Below the pieces are notes generated by a model. That model ran no database searches. It had not been told where the DNA came from and saw nothing but the letters and a program-made list of their open reading frames with translations. A stretch of 64,000 nt of DNA from Sedimenticola sp. GTDB lineage: Bacteria; Pseudomonadota; Gammaproteobacteria; Chromatiales; Chromatiaceae. Both the position numbers and the translations under genes were made by a program. Shown in pieces: positions 8,628-19,002 of this stretch (its first letter is position 1; each line of letters starts with the position of its first letter). Location: NCBI GenBank assembly GCA_026984735.1, contig JALSRN010000010.1, positions 22,647-86,646 on the forward strand, written 5' to 3'.

Positions 8628-9520
8628 CAGTCGGCGGGTCGGGGGTCGAAGACCCCGCTGGAGAGGTAGCGGTCGCCACGGTCGCAAACGATGGCTACCA
8701 GCACGGCGTTCTCCAGCTCGCGGGAGAGCCGCAGCATGGCGGCCACCGCGCCACCGGAAGAGATGCCGCAGAAGATCCCCTCCTGCGAGGCCAGGCGGCG
8801 GGCCGTCTCCTCCGCCTCTTCCTGAGAGACGTCCATCTCCCGGTCCACCAGAGCGGCGTCGAATATGGCCGGCAGGTACTCCCTGGGCCAGCGGCGGATC
8901 CCCGGAATCTGCGCGCCCTCCTCCGGCTGCACGCCCACCACCTGAACCCTGGGATTCCTCTCCTTGAGATAACGCCCCGTGCCCATGATGGTGCCCGTGG
9001 TGCCCATGGCGCTGACGAAATGGGTGGCCCGGCCGCCGCTGTCCCGCCAGATCTCCGGACCGGTGCCGCGGTAGTGGGCCAGAGCGTTGTCCGGGTTGTC
9101 GAACTGGTTGAGCAGGTACCCTTCGCCCCGCCGCTCCATCTCCGCCGCCAGATCCCGCGCCCCCTCCATGCCGTCGTGCTCGGAGACCAGGATCAACTCG
9201 GCCCCATAAGCCGCCATGGCCGCCTGTCGCTCCATCGTCATGTTCTCGGGCATCACCAGCTTCATGCGGTAACCGCGCATGGCGGCTACCATCGCCAGGG
9301 CGATGCCGGTGTTGCCGCTGGTGGCCTCCACCAAACAGTCGCCCGGCCGGATCTCGCCCCGCCGTTCCGCCTCCAGGATCATGCTGAGGGCGGCGCGGTC
9401 CTTCACCGATCCAGCCGGATTATTGCCTTCCAGCTTCACCAACAGTTGGTTGGTGGTGGGGCCTGGTAGCCGCCGTAGCGCCACCAGGGGCGTGTTTCCC
9501 ACCGTTTCGTCGATGCTCAT
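8627..9520 (-). CDS. cysM: Cysteine synthase B (O-acetylserine sulfhydrylase)
   Basis: PLP enzyme that makes cysteine from O-acetylserine and sulfide or thiosulfate. The PLP lysine sits in NPAGSVKDRAA (Lys40) and the phosphate-binding loop is ATSGNTGIALA. The CysM rather than CysK form is suggested by the short active-site region and length (297 residues). The ATG at 9520 is chosen because GGAG lies 6 bases before it; another ATG four codons upstream (9532) lacks a ribosome site. It heads the cysM-rlmD-CYTH-transpeptidase group. Confidence 0.92.
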   Translation of the reverse strand: MSIDETVGNTPLVALRRLPGPTTNQLLVKLEGNNPAGSVKDRAALSMILEAERRGEIRPGDCLVEATSGNTGIALAMVAAMRGYRMKLVMPENMTMERQAAMAAYGAELILVSEHDGMEGARDLAAEMERRGEGYLLNQFDNPDNALAHYRGTGPEIWRDSGGRATHFVSAMGTTGTIMGTGRYLKERNPRVQVVGVQPEEGAQIPGIRRWPREYLPAIFDAALVDREMDVSQEEAEETARRLASQEGIFCGISSGGAVAAMLRLSRELENAVLVAIVCDRGDRYLSSGVFDPRPAD

Positions 9521-9753
9521 GATCTTCTCCATGGCGCCGATTCTAGCAGCCTGCCCGACTCGACGCTGTTCGGCCGCAAATTCGCTCCAGCGGATTTTCG
9601 CTTCGAACGCTCAAATCTGACGGGCTGCTCGTCTCCATCGTAGGGAGGACTCCGCCGTTTTCCGGATTCCCCGAACGAGGCGAGCCGCAGAGGTCGCCAC
9701 CGGAAGGTGGGAAAGGAGGTGCCGCAGGACGTTTCCTGCTACCCTTGACGCCG

Positions 9754-12567
9754 ATGCACAAGATCCGCCTGAAGATATTGCTGCTCACCCTGGTGCCGAG
9801 CGCCTGCATCCTCGGGCTGCTCTCCTTCTATCTTCTGAACCTGCGGGCCGGCGATCTGGAGGGGCGCTTTCTGGAGCATGGCGAGCTCACGGCGCGCCAG
9901 CTTGCCAACGCTGCCTTGAACGGCGTTCTCAGCAGCCGAACCGACATCCTGGAGTTGTTGGCGGAGGAGACCCGCAGAAACGATCCGGCCATCTCCGCCA
10001 TTCGCATCACCGGCCCCAACGACCTGACGCTGGTGGAGGTGGGAACGCCCATTCCCTCCACGCCCGAACTGCGCACCCGATTCAGCAGCCGGATCGCGCC
10101 CGCTTACGACATCAAGCAGCTCTATCTCTACCTGCTGCAGCAGCCGCTGCTTGCCGGCGAGGACGGCCGTCCCGACCTGGGGCGGGTAATCGTCTGGCAA
10201 GATCCCTCCAATCTGATTCGGCAACGGTCGGTGGTGGTGCGCAACACCATTCTTCTGGCGCTGATCGGATTGGCGGTGATCGCCCTCCTGTCGATCTTTT
10301 TCAGCCGGCAGATCGCCCGCCCGCTGGAGCAGCTCACGCAGGCGGCCCGGCAGTTGCGCATCGGTCGGCTCGACGCCCGGGTTCCCACCACGGGCCAGGG
10401 TGAAGTGGGCGAACTGCAGGCGGCTTTCAACGAGATGGCGGAGGAGATCGCCACGGCCAGCGAAAATCTGCAGGCGCAGGTGGAGCAGGCCACGCGGGAC
10501 CTGCAGGAGAGCCTGGAGACCCTGGAGATCAAGAACGTAGAGTTGGATTTGGCCCGGCAGCGCGCCTTGCAGGCAAACCGGGTCAAGTCGGAGTTCCTGG
10601 CCAGCATGAGCCACGAGATCCGCACCCCCATGAACGGCGTGCTCGGTTTCACCAGCCTGTTGCGAAGAACCGGGCTCACCGCCACCCAGCGCGAATATCT
10701 GGACACCATCGAGAGCTCGGCCGGCAACCTGCTGGCGATCATCAACGACATTCTCGATCTCTCCAAGTTGGAGGCGGGTAAGCTGAACCTGGAGCATCGC
10801 CCCTTCTCCATCCGCCGGTGCGTGGACGACACCCTCTCTCTCCTCGCTCCCCAGGCCCACCAAAAGGGACTGGAGCTGGTCGCCTTCGTATATGACGACG
10901 TTCCCGACGAGTTTCTTGGGGATCGCACACGGGTCGCGCAGATCCTCACCAACCTGGTGAACAACGCCATCAAATTCACCGCCAAGGGGGAGGTGGTGGT
11001 ACGCCTGATGGTGGAACAGGAGGAGGAGCGCTCGGTCCGACTGGCGATGAACGTCACCGACACAGGCGTGGGCATCCCTTCCGAAGAGCAGTCCCACATC
11101 TTCGAAACCTTCGCCCAGGGGCGCATGACGAGAATCGGTTCGCGGGGCGGGACCGGTCTGGGGTTGAGCATCTGCAAGCGGTTGACGCAGATGATGGGCG
11201 GCACCATCAAGGTGCGAAGCGAGGTGGGAAAAGGAAGCACCTTCGTCTGCACTCTGCAGCTCGAGAAGAGCGCTGACTCCTCCCCGCCACGCGTCGAGCC
11301 GGCGTTGCGGGGCATGCGGGTGTTGCTGTTGGAGGATCACCCCGCCTCCCGCCGGGCGTTGAGCGGCCTCCTGCAGCAGTTGGGGATTCAGGCGACGGTG
11401 CCCGATTCTCCAAACTCCACCGGCGATCTCCAAGATTGCGAGATGGTGGTGCTCTGCGCCGGCGGCGACGCGCTTCGCCACGCCCAAGAGCTTTGCCATC
11501 GAATCCGCTCTCTGAGCCGAGAAGGGCGGCCTGTGTTGCTGTTGGCATCCACTTCTGACCAAGAGCAGCTCACCAACCTGCTGCGCTGCGGCGCCAGCGC
11601 CTCTTTGAGCAAGCCGGTTCGCGCCGTCGCCCTGCGCAATCTCCTCGTGGAACTGCGCGGGGGCGCCCTTCCGCATCCCCAGCCCGACGCGGTCGGCGCC
11701 GCGGTGGGCGACTCCCAATGGCTTGCGGGCAAGACGCTGCTGGTCGCCGACGACAACGCCATCAACCGCCGTCTGATGCAGCTCCTGCTCGAACAATGGG
11801 GAGCCAACGTCGTCTCGGCGGAGGATGGGCGACAGGCGCTGGCATTGGCCGGCAAGCAGTGGCCCGATCTTGCGCTGTTGGATGTCCACATGCCCCATCT
11901 GGACGGCTACGAGACCGCCGCTGCTCTTCGCGCCCGGCCCAACGGCGACAAGCTGCCCCTCATCGCCATGACCGCGGACGCCATGTGGAAAAACCGCCAG
12001 CAACTCCGAAGAAGCGGTTTCGACGCCTACCTGATCAAGCCCATCGAAGAGCAAGAGCTGTCCCGGCTGCTGCGCAAGCATCTGTTTCCGTCGATCCCCA
12101 CTGCGAAAGAGACGGAGAGCAGCGAAAAGAGTCGGTCTCTTTCTCCCTTTCCCGCCGACAAAACGCCGCCCGTGCGTGACCGCGCCCAGGCGCTGCGAAT
12201 CGCCGGGGGAGCAGAGCGGATCGCCGCCAACCTGTTTGCAGAGTTTCTCGAGAGCCTGCCGAAAGAGCTGTCGGCCATTCACGCGCTGTTGGACGAGAAG
12301 AAGTGGGAAGAGCTGTGGCAGGCAGTACACCGCCTCAAAGGAGCGGCGGCGGTCTGTGGCATTCCCGCCTTCTCCGCCGCGCTGGTCGCCTTCCAGCAGG
12401 CCGTCCAGGAAGAGGACGCGACCGCCGCCCATCGCCGCCTCGCCGCCATGGAGACGGAAAAGGAGCGTCTGATCCAGATATCGCGCCAAAATCCGGAACT
12501 TTCCCGGCGAGATTTTCATCCGAGCGAGGTCGGGCGAAAAGATTACGGAGAAAACCGGATGGCGTGA
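9754..12567 (+). CDS. barA: BarA/GacS-type hybrid sensor histidine kinase
   Basis: Membrane sensor kinase of the GacS/BarA class, which with a UvrY/GacA regulator controls Csr small RNAs in relatives. The 937 residues contain a membrane segment at the N-terminus, a periplasmic region, a second membrane segment near 165-185, HAMP, a HisKA domain with phospho-acceptor His287 (SHEIRTPMNGV), an ATPase domain (GGTGLGLSICKRL), a degenerate receiver, a full receiver with Asp710 (LLDVHMPHLDGYE) and a C-terminal HPt domain with His859 (HRLKGAAA). The first receiver-like block lacks the phospho-accepting aspartate. The start is ATG 9754; a TTG three codons earlier is less likely. No cognate regulator is in the window. 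Confidence 0.9.
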   Translation: MHKIRLKILLLTLVPSACILGLLSFYLLNLRAGDLEGRFLEHGELTARQLANAALNGVLSSRTDILELLAEETRRNDPAISAIRITGPNDLTLVEVGTPIPSTPELRTRFSSRIAPAYDIKQLYLYLLQQPLLAGEDGRPDLGRVIVWQDPSNLIRQRSVVVRNTILLALIGLAVIALLSIFFSRQIARPLEQLTQAARQLRIGRLDARVPTTGQGEVGELQAAFNEMAEEIATASENLQAQVEQATRDLQESLETLEIKNVELDLARQRALQANRVKSEFLASMSHEIRTPMNGVLGFTSLLRRTGLTATQREYLDTIESSAGNLLAIINDILDLSKLEAGKLNLEHRPFSIRRCVDDTLSLLAPQAHQKGLELVAFVYDDVPDEFLGDRTRVAQILTNLVNNAIKFTAKGEVVVRLMVEQEEERSVRLAMNVTDTGVGIPSEEQSHIFETFAQGRMTRIGSRGGTGLGLSICKRLTQMMGGTIKVRSEVGKGSTFVCTLQLEKSADSSPPRVEPALRGMRVLLLEDHPASRRALSGLLQQLGIQATVPDSPNSTGDLQDCEMVVLCAGGDALRHAQELCHRIRSLSREGRPVLLLASTSDQEQLTNLLRCGASASLSKPVRAVALRNLLVELRGGALPHPQPDAVGAAVGDSQWLAGKTLLVADDNAINRRLMQLLLEQWGANVVSAEDGRQALALAGKQWPDLALLDVHMPHLDGYETAAALRARPNGDKLPLIAMTADAMWKNRQQLRRSGFDAYLIKPIEEQELSRLLRKHLFPSIPTAKETESSEKSRSLSPFPADKTPPVRDRAQALRIAGGAERIAANLFAEFLESLPKELSAIHALLDEKKWEELWQAVHRLKGAAAVCGIPAFSAALVAFQQAVQEEDATAAHRRLAAMETEKERLIQISRQNPELSRRDFHPSEVGRKDYGENRMA

Positions 12568-12674
12568 CCGGGGCAAAAGGGAGATTTCAGCCGATCGCTC
12601 GCAGATTATGAAAGAAGCTGGTTCGACACCCTCTCAACGGCGCAGCGGAAGCTCTCCAGCCGGGGAAGGCCGAT

Positions 12675-13415
12675 TCAGCGGGATGCCGCTGCGGCGGTCA
12701 TCAAGCGCTTCATCTCCCGCACCGCTTCGGCCAGCCCGGAAAAGATGGCGCGCGCCACGATGGCGTGGCCGATGTTCAACTCCCGGACGCCCGGAATGGA
12801 GGCGATCTCCCCCACGTTGTGGTAGTCGAGGCCGTGTCCGGCGTTGACCTGCAGTCCCAGCCGAAGCCCCAGCGCCACCGCCTCCTGGATGCGCAGCAGC
12901 TCCCGCCGGCGGGCCTCCTCGCCCACCGCATCGGCGTAGTGGCCGGTATGAATCTCCACCACGGGCGCTCCTGCCGCCACCGCCGCCTCCAGCTGCTCGG
13001 GCTCGGCGTCGATGAAGAGAGAGACGCGAACGCCTGCTTCTCCCAGCCGTTCGCACACCTCTTGCAGGTGAGCGAGGTTGCCGGCCACGTCCAGCCCTCC
13101 CTCGGTGGTGAGTTCTTCCCTTTTCTCCGGAACCAGGCAACACTCCTCGGGCCGCACTTCGCAAGCGATGGCCACCATCTCTTCAGTGGCCGCCATCTCC
13201 AGGTTCATGCGTGTCTGTAGCATCTGGCGCAACAGGCGCACGTCCCGATCCTGGATGTGCCGGCGATCCTCCCGCAGGTGCAGGGTGATGGCGTCAGCCC
13301 CCGCCTGCTCGCAGAGGAGCGCCGCCAGCAGCGGCTCGGGATAGCGGGTGCCGCGGGCCTGACGAATGGTGGCAACGTGGTCGATGTTGACGCCCAGCAG
13401 GATCGGCTCTTTCAT
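12675..13415 (-). CDS. pdxJ: Pyridoxine 5'-phosphate synthase
   Basis: Condenses 1-deoxyxylulose phosphate with aminoacetone phosphate to give pyridoxine phosphate. The 246-residue TIM-barrel protein starts with [16 protein letters not shown] and carries [19 protein letters not shown] and [11 protein letters not shown], all typical. The ATG at 13415 overlaps the recO stop by 4 bases; open frame further upstream is the recO shadow. It is the last gene of the long rpoE-to-pdxJ minus-strand run. Confidence 0.95.
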   Translation of the reverse strand: MKEPILLGVNIDHVATIRQARGTRYPEPLLAALLCEQAGADAITLHLREDRRHIQDRDVRLLRQMLQTRMNLEMAATEEMVAIACEVRPEECCLVPEKREELTTEGGLDVAGNLAHLQEVCERLGEAGVRVSLFIDAEPEQLEAAVAAGAPVVEIHTGHYADAVGEEARRRELLRIQEAVALGLRLGLQVNAGHGLDYHNVGEIASIPGVRELNIGHAIVARAIFSGLAEAVREMKRLMTAAAASR

Positions 13416-14140
13416 AGGAGATTGGGGGAAGCTCCGGAATCTGCACGCATTGTGCGGAACAACTCCCGGCTCTTCAAGGGTTTCCCGCCGAGATGCGGTG
13501 CCAGCAGACGACGCATCAAACGGCGCGCTTCCCGACGGAGAGCGGGTGAAACGGGAAGCCGTCCTTGCGAGAGGGCCAGGAGCACTTCGCCGGAGTAGGT
13601 CTCCGGATCGGCGCTTCCGGCCACCGTCACGCCCGATCCCGGATCGCAGCGATAACGCTCCTCCACCACCACGGGCGCGCCGTCGATCCGACGCGCCAGC
13701 TCGGGAGCGTATCCGAGCGCTTCCAGAAGGCGCAGCTCGAACGGGCGCAGCACCCCTTCGAGGTCCTCTCCTGAAGCGAGACGAATCAGCGCGTGATGGT
13801 AGTGGCGAAACAGGTCCGGCGCCGCCTCTCCTCGCGGCAACAGGCGCACGAGCAGTTCGTTCAGATAGAAGCCCGCATAAAGGGCATGTCCAGAAAGAGG
13901 CAGTGGAACCCCATCCGCCTCCACGACGGCCAACGTGCCCACCTCGCCCCGCCCCCGCCACGCCAGTTGCAGAGGCACGAAAGGTTGCAACAGCCCGCGC
14001 CGTCGGCTCCGCGGCGCCCCGGCGCCCCGGGCGATCACCGGTACGCGACCGTGGGCCGGCGTGAACAGCTCCAGCAACAGACTGGTGTCGCCGTATCCTC
14101 GGCGATGGAGCACCATCGCGGAAACGAGTTGCAGCTTCAT
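13412..14140 (-). CDS. recO: DNA repair protein RecO
   Basis: Recombination mediator that helps RecR load RecA on SSB-coated DNA and has DNA annealing activity. The 242-residue protein shows the N-terminal OB-fold start ([20 protein letters not shown]) followed by [13 protein letters not shown], and an alpha-helical C-domain with YHALIRLA and [11 protein letters not shown]. No zinc-finger cysteines are visible, as in other gammaproteobacterial RecO. It lies 24 bases after era and overlaps pdxJ by 4 bases, the standard arrangement. Confidence 0.93.
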   Translation of the reverse strand: MKLQLVSAMVLHRRGYGDTSLLLELFTPAHGRVPVIARGAGAPRSRRRGLLQPFVPLQLAWRGRGEVGTLAVVEADGVPLPLSGHALYAGFYLNELLVRLLPRGEAAPDLFRHYHHALIRLASGEDLEGVLRPFELRLLEALGYAPELARRIDGAPVVVEERYRCDPGSGVTVAGSADPETYSGEVLLALSQGRLPVSPALRREARRLMRRLLAPHLGGKPLKSRELFRTMRADSGASPNLL

Positions 14141-14164
14141 CTCAACGGGGAAGAGACGACGCCT

Positions 14165-15052
14165 TCATTCCGTATAGCCCAGGCTGACCAGACTCGCCTG
14201 ATCGCTGGACCAGCTCCGTTTCACTTTGATCCAGAGACGCAGAAAGACCTTTTTCTGGAAGAAACGCTCCAGCTCCCGGCGCGCCTCGGTGGCGGTCTCC
14301 TTCATCGCCCTGCCGCCCCGGCCCAGCAGGATCGCCTTCTGGTTGGGGCGCTCCACCCAGACGACGGCGCCGATGCGCAGGAGGTGGGGCCGTTCCTGGA
14401 ACTCCTCGATCTCCACGGTCACCGCATAGGGCAGCTCTTTGTGGTAGCGGCGGGTGATCTGTTCGCGGATGAGCTCGGCGGCGAAGAAGCGCTCGGGCCG
14501 GTCGGTGAGCTGATCCTCCGGATAGAGGTTCTCCCCCTCGGGGAGGCGCTGGAGGATCTCCCGTTCCAGCACCTCGCAGTTGTCGCCGGTGCGGGCCGAA
14601 ATCGGAATCACATCGTGGATGCCGGTCCGTTCGGCCAGATCGGCCAACAGGGGAAGCAGCTTCTCCCTCGGCTTGACGGTATCGATCTTGTTGACCGCCA
14701 ACAGCGCGGGAAGGCGGCTCTCCTTCACCCGCTGCAGCACCAAGCTGTCCTCTTCGTTCCAATGACCGGCATCCACCACGAAAACCAGCAGGTCCACGCC
14801 CGTGAGCGTGGTGGTGGCGGTGCGGTTGAGGTAGCGACTCATCGCCTTGTCGCCACGTTTGTGAATACCGGGCGTATCGATGTAGACGATCTGCCCTTCG
14901 CCCAGCGTGCGAATGCCGAGAATGCTGTGGCGCGTGGTCTGCGGCTTGTGCGAGGTGATGGCCAGCTTCTGCCCCAACAGCCGGTTGAGCAGGGTGGACT
15001 TGCCCACGTTGGGCCGCCCCACCAAAGCCACGTGTCCGGCCCGGTGCTTCAT
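14165..15052 (-). CDS. era: GTPase Era
   Basis: Essential GTPase that binds the 3' end of 16S rRNA during 30S assembly. The 295-residue protein has G1 GRPNVGKST (12-20), the switch region with TTRHSILGI, G3 DTPGIH, G4 NKID and a C-terminal KH domain with RNQKAILLGRGGRAMKE-like sequence. Its start overlaps the rnc stop by 4 bases, so ribonuclease III and Era are translationally coupled as in most relatives. Confidence 0.96.
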   Translation of the reverse strand: MKHRAGHVALVGRPNVGKSTLLNRLLGQKLAITSHKPQTTRHSILGIRTLGEGQIVYIDTPGIHKRGDKAMSRYLNRTATTTLTGVDLLVFVVDAGHWNEEDSLVLQRVKESRLPALLAVNKIDTVKPREKLLPLLADLAERTGIHDVIPISARTGDNCEVLEREILQRLPEGENLYPEDQLTDRPERFFAAELIREQITRRYHKELPYAVTVEIEEFQERPHLLRIGAVVWVERPNQKAILLGRGGRAMKETATEARRELERFFQKKVFLRLWIKVKRSWSSDQASLVSLGYTE

Positions 15053-15729
15053 GTTTCCTTCTCCCCTTCGAGCCGCCCGAGCATGAGGCGCGCCGCTTCC
15101 TGCTCGGCCTTGCGGCGGCTGCCCGCCGTGGCCAAGGTCTCGGCGTTCAGGTCCGCCACCCGGCAGACCACGGTGAAGCGCTGATCGTGGCTCTCTCCCC
15201 GCCTGGCCACCACCTCGTAACTGGGAAGCTTCATGGCGCGCGCTTGCAGCAGCTCTTGCAGACGGGTCTTGGGATCTTTGAGTTGCTCGGTGGGAGCGCT
15301 GGCGGCGATCTCCTCCGCCAACAGCCGGCGAACCAGGGTACGGGCCGCCTCGATGCCGCCGTCCAGAAATACGGCGGCGATGATCGCCTCCACCGCATCG
15401 GCGAGAATGGAGTCGCGGTTCTGTCCGCCGCTGCGAAGCTCGCCGGGGCCGAGAATGAGGCTCTCGCCCAACTGAATGCGGCGCGCCACCTGGGCCAGAG
15501 TCTCGCGCTTGACCAGTTGGGCTCGGGCGCGACTCAATTCCCCTTCCCTGGCCTGGGGATGCCGCCGGTAGAGATTCTCCGCCGCCTCGAAGCCGAGAAT
15601 AGCATCGCCCAGGAATTCCAACCGCTCGTTGTTACGTGAACCCGCGCTACGGTGGGTGAGCGCCTGCTCGAGCAGTTCCAGGTTACTGAAACGGTAACCG
15701 AGTCGACGCTGTAACCGCTCCAGTCCCAT
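15049..15729 (-). CDS. rnc: Ribonuclease III
   Basis: Cleaves double-stranded RNA in rRNA and mRNA processing. The signature RNNERLEFLGDAILG lies near residues 33-47, and the second metal site DAVEAIIAAVFLDGG near 112-126. A double-stranded-RNA-binding domain occupies the C-terminal 70 residues (DPKTRLQELLQARAMKLPSY to AARLMLGRL). The length of 226 residues is standard. It follows the DUF4845 gene with a 30-base gap and overlaps era. Confidence 0.96.
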   Translation of the reverse strand: MGLERLQRRLGYRFSNLELLEQALTHRSAGSRNNERLEFLGDAILGFEAAENLYRRHPQAREGELSRARAQLVKRETLAQVARRIQLGESLILGPGELRSGGQNRDSILADAVEAIIAAVFLDGGIEAARTLVRRLLAEEIAASAPTEQLKDPKTRLQELLQARAMKLPSYEVVARRGESHDQRFTVVCRVADLNAETLATAGSRRKAEQEAARLMLGRLEGEKET

Positions 15730-15759
15730 TCAAAACGACCGGGAAGCGCCCACCACCGG

Positions 15760-16146
15760 TCAGATGCCTCTCCCTCGGGGGATCTTCACATCTTTGTGAA
15801 AATGCATCACCACGTCCACGTTGCCGACCATCGGCTCCCGGATCTCGTAATCGAGCCGCATCACCGTGCCCTCACCGCGACTGCGGTCGATGGTGAATCC
15901 TTTCTTAGGGAAATCGTAAACACCGTTGATGTCGATTCGCCGGAAAAAGGCTTTCTTCAGATCCCTTGCGCTGGCCTCGCGCAGGGAGGGATCCTGAGCC
16001 ATCGACTCCATCACTTCGACGATGCTGTAGTATTGCAGATATTTGGGGACCATCTTCATCCCCAGCAGCGCAAAGAAGAGCGCCACCGCGATGATGAAGA
16101 TCCATCCGGTTATTCCAATGCCACGTTGACGAAACGGCCCCTGCAT
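15760..16146 (-). CDS. DUF4845 membrane-anchored protein
   Basis: A 128-residue protein with one N-terminal membrane helix (ITGWIFIIAVALFFALLGMK) and a short periplasmic domain (VYDFPKKGF, LDYEIREPMVGNVDVVMHF). It belongs to the DUF4845 group regularly found between lepB and rnc in beta- and gammaproteobacteria; the function is unknown. The position suggests a role linked to secretion or to the signal peptidase, which is inference only. Confidence 0.85.
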   Translation of the reverse strand: MQGPFRQRGIGITGWIFIIAVALFFALLGMKMVPKYLQYYSIVEVMESMAQDPSLREASARDLKKAFFRRIDINGVYDFPKKGFTIDRSRGEGTVMRLDYEIREPMVGNVDVVMHFHKDVKIPRGRGI

Positions 16147-16165
16147 TCCGCTTTTCTCCTTGTTT

Positions 16166-17026
16166 CTAGTGAATGCCCTGCCCTATGCGGCTCCAGTCGA
16201 CAATACCGGGCCGCTTCCAGTCGAGGCTCAACCATATCATAAAGGCCTTGCCCACCAAATTCTTCTCCGGCACGAATCCCCAGCAGCGGCTGTCGTTACT
16301 GTTGTCGCGATTGTCTCCCATCATGAAGTAGTGCCCTTTCGGCACCGTGATTTCGCCCTCCGCCAGCACCTCGCAGCCAGGGGGGAAATCGGGCACCATC
16401 GGATTGACCAAAATATAGTGCTTCACTCCGTCGAGATCCTCGATCAATTCATAGGAACCCCGCATCCGCGCCCCCGAACCCACGGCCTGGTACCAACCCA
16501 CCGGCTTTTGCGGCATGGGCCGGCCATTCACGTAGAGCACCTTGTCGTGGTAGGAGATACGGTCGCCAGGCAGTCCCACCAGCCGTTTGATGTAGTCCAC
16601 CTTGGGGTTCTTGGGGTAGCGGAACACCACTACGTCGCCCCGGTGAGGCTCGCCGATCTCCACGAACTTGGTCTTGGTCACCGGCATGCGCAACCCGTAA
16701 CTGAACTTGTTCACCAAAATGAAATCGCCCACCAGGAGGGTAGGCATCATGGAGCCGGAGGGGATGCGGAAGGGTTCCACCAGAAAGGCCCGCAACAGCA
16801 GCACGAAGAGAAAGATGGGGAAGAAGGAGCGGGCATAGTCCACCACTAGGTTCTCTTTCCCCTTCTCTTCGGCGGCGGCTTTCCGAAAGAACCGTCGCCA
16901 CAGCAGATGTCCACCCCAGATCGAGCCGGAGACCAGGGTGGCGAAGGCGAGCGCCGGCTCGATGCCGAACGCCGAAAGGATCCAGACGAACAGGCCGGCG
17001 AGTATCAACAGGAGGGTCAAATGCAT
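16166..17026 (-). CDS. lepB: Signal peptidase I
   Basis: Inner-membrane serine protease that removes signal peptides. The 286-residue protein has two N-terminal membrane stretches, then the catalytic serine in RIPSGSMMPTL and the catalytic lysine in YIKRLVGLPGD. The later boxes GDNRDNSNDSR and WGFVPEKNLVGKA are conserved in this family. It lies between lepA and the DUF4845 gene, as in other members of the group. Confidence 0.96.
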   Translation of the reverse strand: MHLTLLLILAGLFVWILSAFGIEPALAFATLVSGSIWGGHLLWRRFFRKAAAEEKGKENLVVDYARSFFPIFLFVLLLRAFLVEPFRIPSGSMMPTLLVGDFILVNKFSYGLRMPVTKTKFVEIGEPHRGDVVVFRYPKNPKVDYIKRLVGLPGDRISYHDKVLYVNGRPMPQKPVGWYQAVGSGARMRGSYELIEDLDGVKHYILVNPMVPDFPPGCEVLAEGEITVPKGHYFMMGDNRDNSNDSRCWGFVPEKNLVGKAFMIWLSLDWKRPGIVDWSRIGQGIH

Positions 17027-17049
17027 GGATCGGGCTCCTTAGAAGTTCT

Positions 17050-18855
17050 TCATTTTTCCTTGCCCACGCTGAGCACGGCGAGAAAGGCTTCCTGGGGGAT
17101 CTCCACCTTGCCCACCTGCTTCATGCGCTTCTTGCCGGCCTTCTGCTTCTCCAGCAGCTTGCGCTTGCGGGTGACGTCTCCGCCGTAGCACTTGGCGGTA
17201 ACGTTCTTGCGCAGCGCCTTCACGGTGGAACGGGCGATGATCTTGCTGCCGAGCGCCGCCTGGATGGCCACTTCGAACATCTGCCGCGGGATGAGCTCTT
17301 TCATCCGCTCGGTGAGTTCCCGGCCGCGGCTCTCGGCGTGGTCGCGATGGACGATGAGCGAGAGCGCGTCCACGCGCTCGCCGTTGATGAGGATGTCCAG
17401 CTTCACCAGGGGCGCCGCCTGGAATCGGTTCAGCTCGTATTCGAAGGAAGCATAGCCGCGGCTCACCGATTTGAGCCGGTCGAAGAAGTCCAACACCACC
17501 TCGTTCATGGGCAGGTCGTAGGTGAGCTGCACCTGGCCGCCGACATACTGGAGATTCTTCTGCACGCCCCGTTTCTCGATGCAGAGATTGATGACGTTGC
17601 CCAGATACTCCTGGGGCACCAGAATGTGGGCGGTGATGATGGGCTCGCGGATCTCGGCGATACGGCTCGGTTCGGGCAGTTCGGCGGGATTGTCCACCAT
17701 CACCACCTCGCCGTCGGTCTTCTCCACCTCGTAGATCACCGTGGGCGCCGTGGTGATGAGATCGAGGCCGTATTCACGTTCCAGCCGCTCTTGAACGATC
17801 TCCATGTGGAGCATGCCGAGGAAGCCGCAGCGGAAACCGAAACCCAGCGCCTGCGAGGTTTCGGGCTCGAAATGGAGCGCGGCGTCGTTGAGCTTGAGCT
17901 TTTTGAGCGCCTCGCGGAAGGCCTCGTAGTCGTCCGAGTTCACCGGATAGAGCCCGGCGAAGACCCGCGGCTGCATCTGCTGGAACCCTGGAAGGGGCTC
18001 GGCCGCGGGATTCTTCTCCAGCGTGATGGTGTCGCCCACCGGCACGGCGTCGATCTCCTTGATGCCGGCGATGACGAAGCCCACCTCGCCGGTGTCCAGG
18101 AGGTCGCGTTCTTCCCGCTTGGGCGTGAAGACCCCCACCTTCTCGGCCTGGTAGACCCGTCCGGTGGACATCACCCGGATCTTCTCCTTGCGCCGCAGCC
18201 GCCCGTTCATCACCCGAACCAGCGAGATCACCCCCACGTAGGGGTCGAACCAGGAATCGATGATGAGCGCTTGAAGCGGTGCTTCGGGGTCGCCCTGGGG
18301 CGGCGGGATGCGCTCCACCAGGGTCTCCAGCAGCTCGCGAATACCCTCGCCGGTCTTGGCGCTCACCCGCAGGGCGTCCTCGGCCTCGATGCCGATGATC
18401 TCTTCGATCTCGCGGATCACCCGCTCGGGATCGGCGGAGGGCAGATCGATCTTGTTGAGCACCGGCACCACCTCCAGCCCTTGGTCGATGGCGGTGTAAC
18501 AGTTGGCCACGCTCTGCGCCTCCACTCCCTGGGCCGCGTCCACCACCAGGAGAGCGCCCTCGCAGGCGGCCAGGGAACGGGAGACCTCATAGGAAAAATC
18601 GACGTGGCCCGGGGTATCGATGAAATTGAGCTCGTAGGTCTTTCCATCCCTGGCGGTGAAGTTCAGGGTGACGCTCTGCGCTTTGATGGTGATGCCGCGC
18701 TCGCGTTCCAGCTCCATGGAGTCGAGCACCTGGTCCTCCATCTCCCTTTCGCTCAACCCGCCGCAGAGCTGGATGAAGCGGTCTGCGATGGTGGATTTGC
18801 CATGATCGATGTGGGCGATGATGGAGAAGTTGCGGATCTGGTCGAGTCTGGACAT
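17050..18855 (-). CDS. lepA: Elongation factor 4 (LepA)
   Basis: Ribosome-associated GTPase linked to translation initiation and to recovery under ionic stress. From ATG 18855 the protein has 601 residues, with the G1 loop AHIDHGKST (about residues 13-21), [18 protein letters not shown] and the LepA C-terminal domain. The frame is open a further 48 codons upstream without conserved sequence; the ATG giving [19 protein letters not shown] is the normal start. A 147-base gap with no gene separates it from mucD upstream. Confidence 0.97.
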   Translation of the reverse strand: MSRLDQIRNFSIIAHIDHGKSTIADRFIQLCGGLSEREMEDQVLDSMELERERGITIKAQSVTLNFTARDGKTYELNFIDTPGHVDFSYEVSRSLAACEGALLVVDAAQGVEAQSVANCYTAIDQGLEVVPVLNKIDLPSADPERVIREIEEIIGIEAEDALRVSAKTGEGIRELLETLVERIPPPQGDPEAPLQALIIDSWFDPYVGVISLVRVMNGRLRRKEKIRVMSTGRVYQAEKVGVFTPKREERDLLDTGEVGFVIAGIKEIDAVPVGDTITLEKNPAAEPLPGFQQMQPRVFAGLYPVNSDDYEAFREALKKLKLNDAALHFEPETSQALGFGFRCGFLGMLHMEIVQERLEREYGLDLITTAPTVIYEVEKTDGEVVMVDNPAELPEPSRIAEIREPIITAHILVPQEYLGNVINLCIEKRGVQKNLQYVGGQVQLTYDLPMNEVVLDFFDRLKSVSRGYASFEYELNRFQAAPLVKLDILINGERVDALSLIVHRDHAESRGRELTERMKELIPRQMFEVAIQAALGSKIIARSTVKALRKNVTAKCYGGDVTRKRKLLEKQKAGKKRMKQVGKVEIPQEAFLAVLSVGKEK

Positions 18856-19002
18856 CGAGTGGGCGTCAAAACCGGCGGCAGGCCGCAATGATACGTCGCC
18901 GCCCCGAAAAATTCGAGGTGCTTGAGAGGGCGCGCGACCGAAAAGCCTGAATCCGCCGGGCTGCCACGGGCGATGTGCGCGTAGCGGGACCCCGTACAAA
19001 TG

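Noticed and set aside
9739..12576. Minus-strand frame opposite the BarA-like kinase
   Set aside because: Antisense shadow; no domain, and the plus strand encodes a complete kinase.
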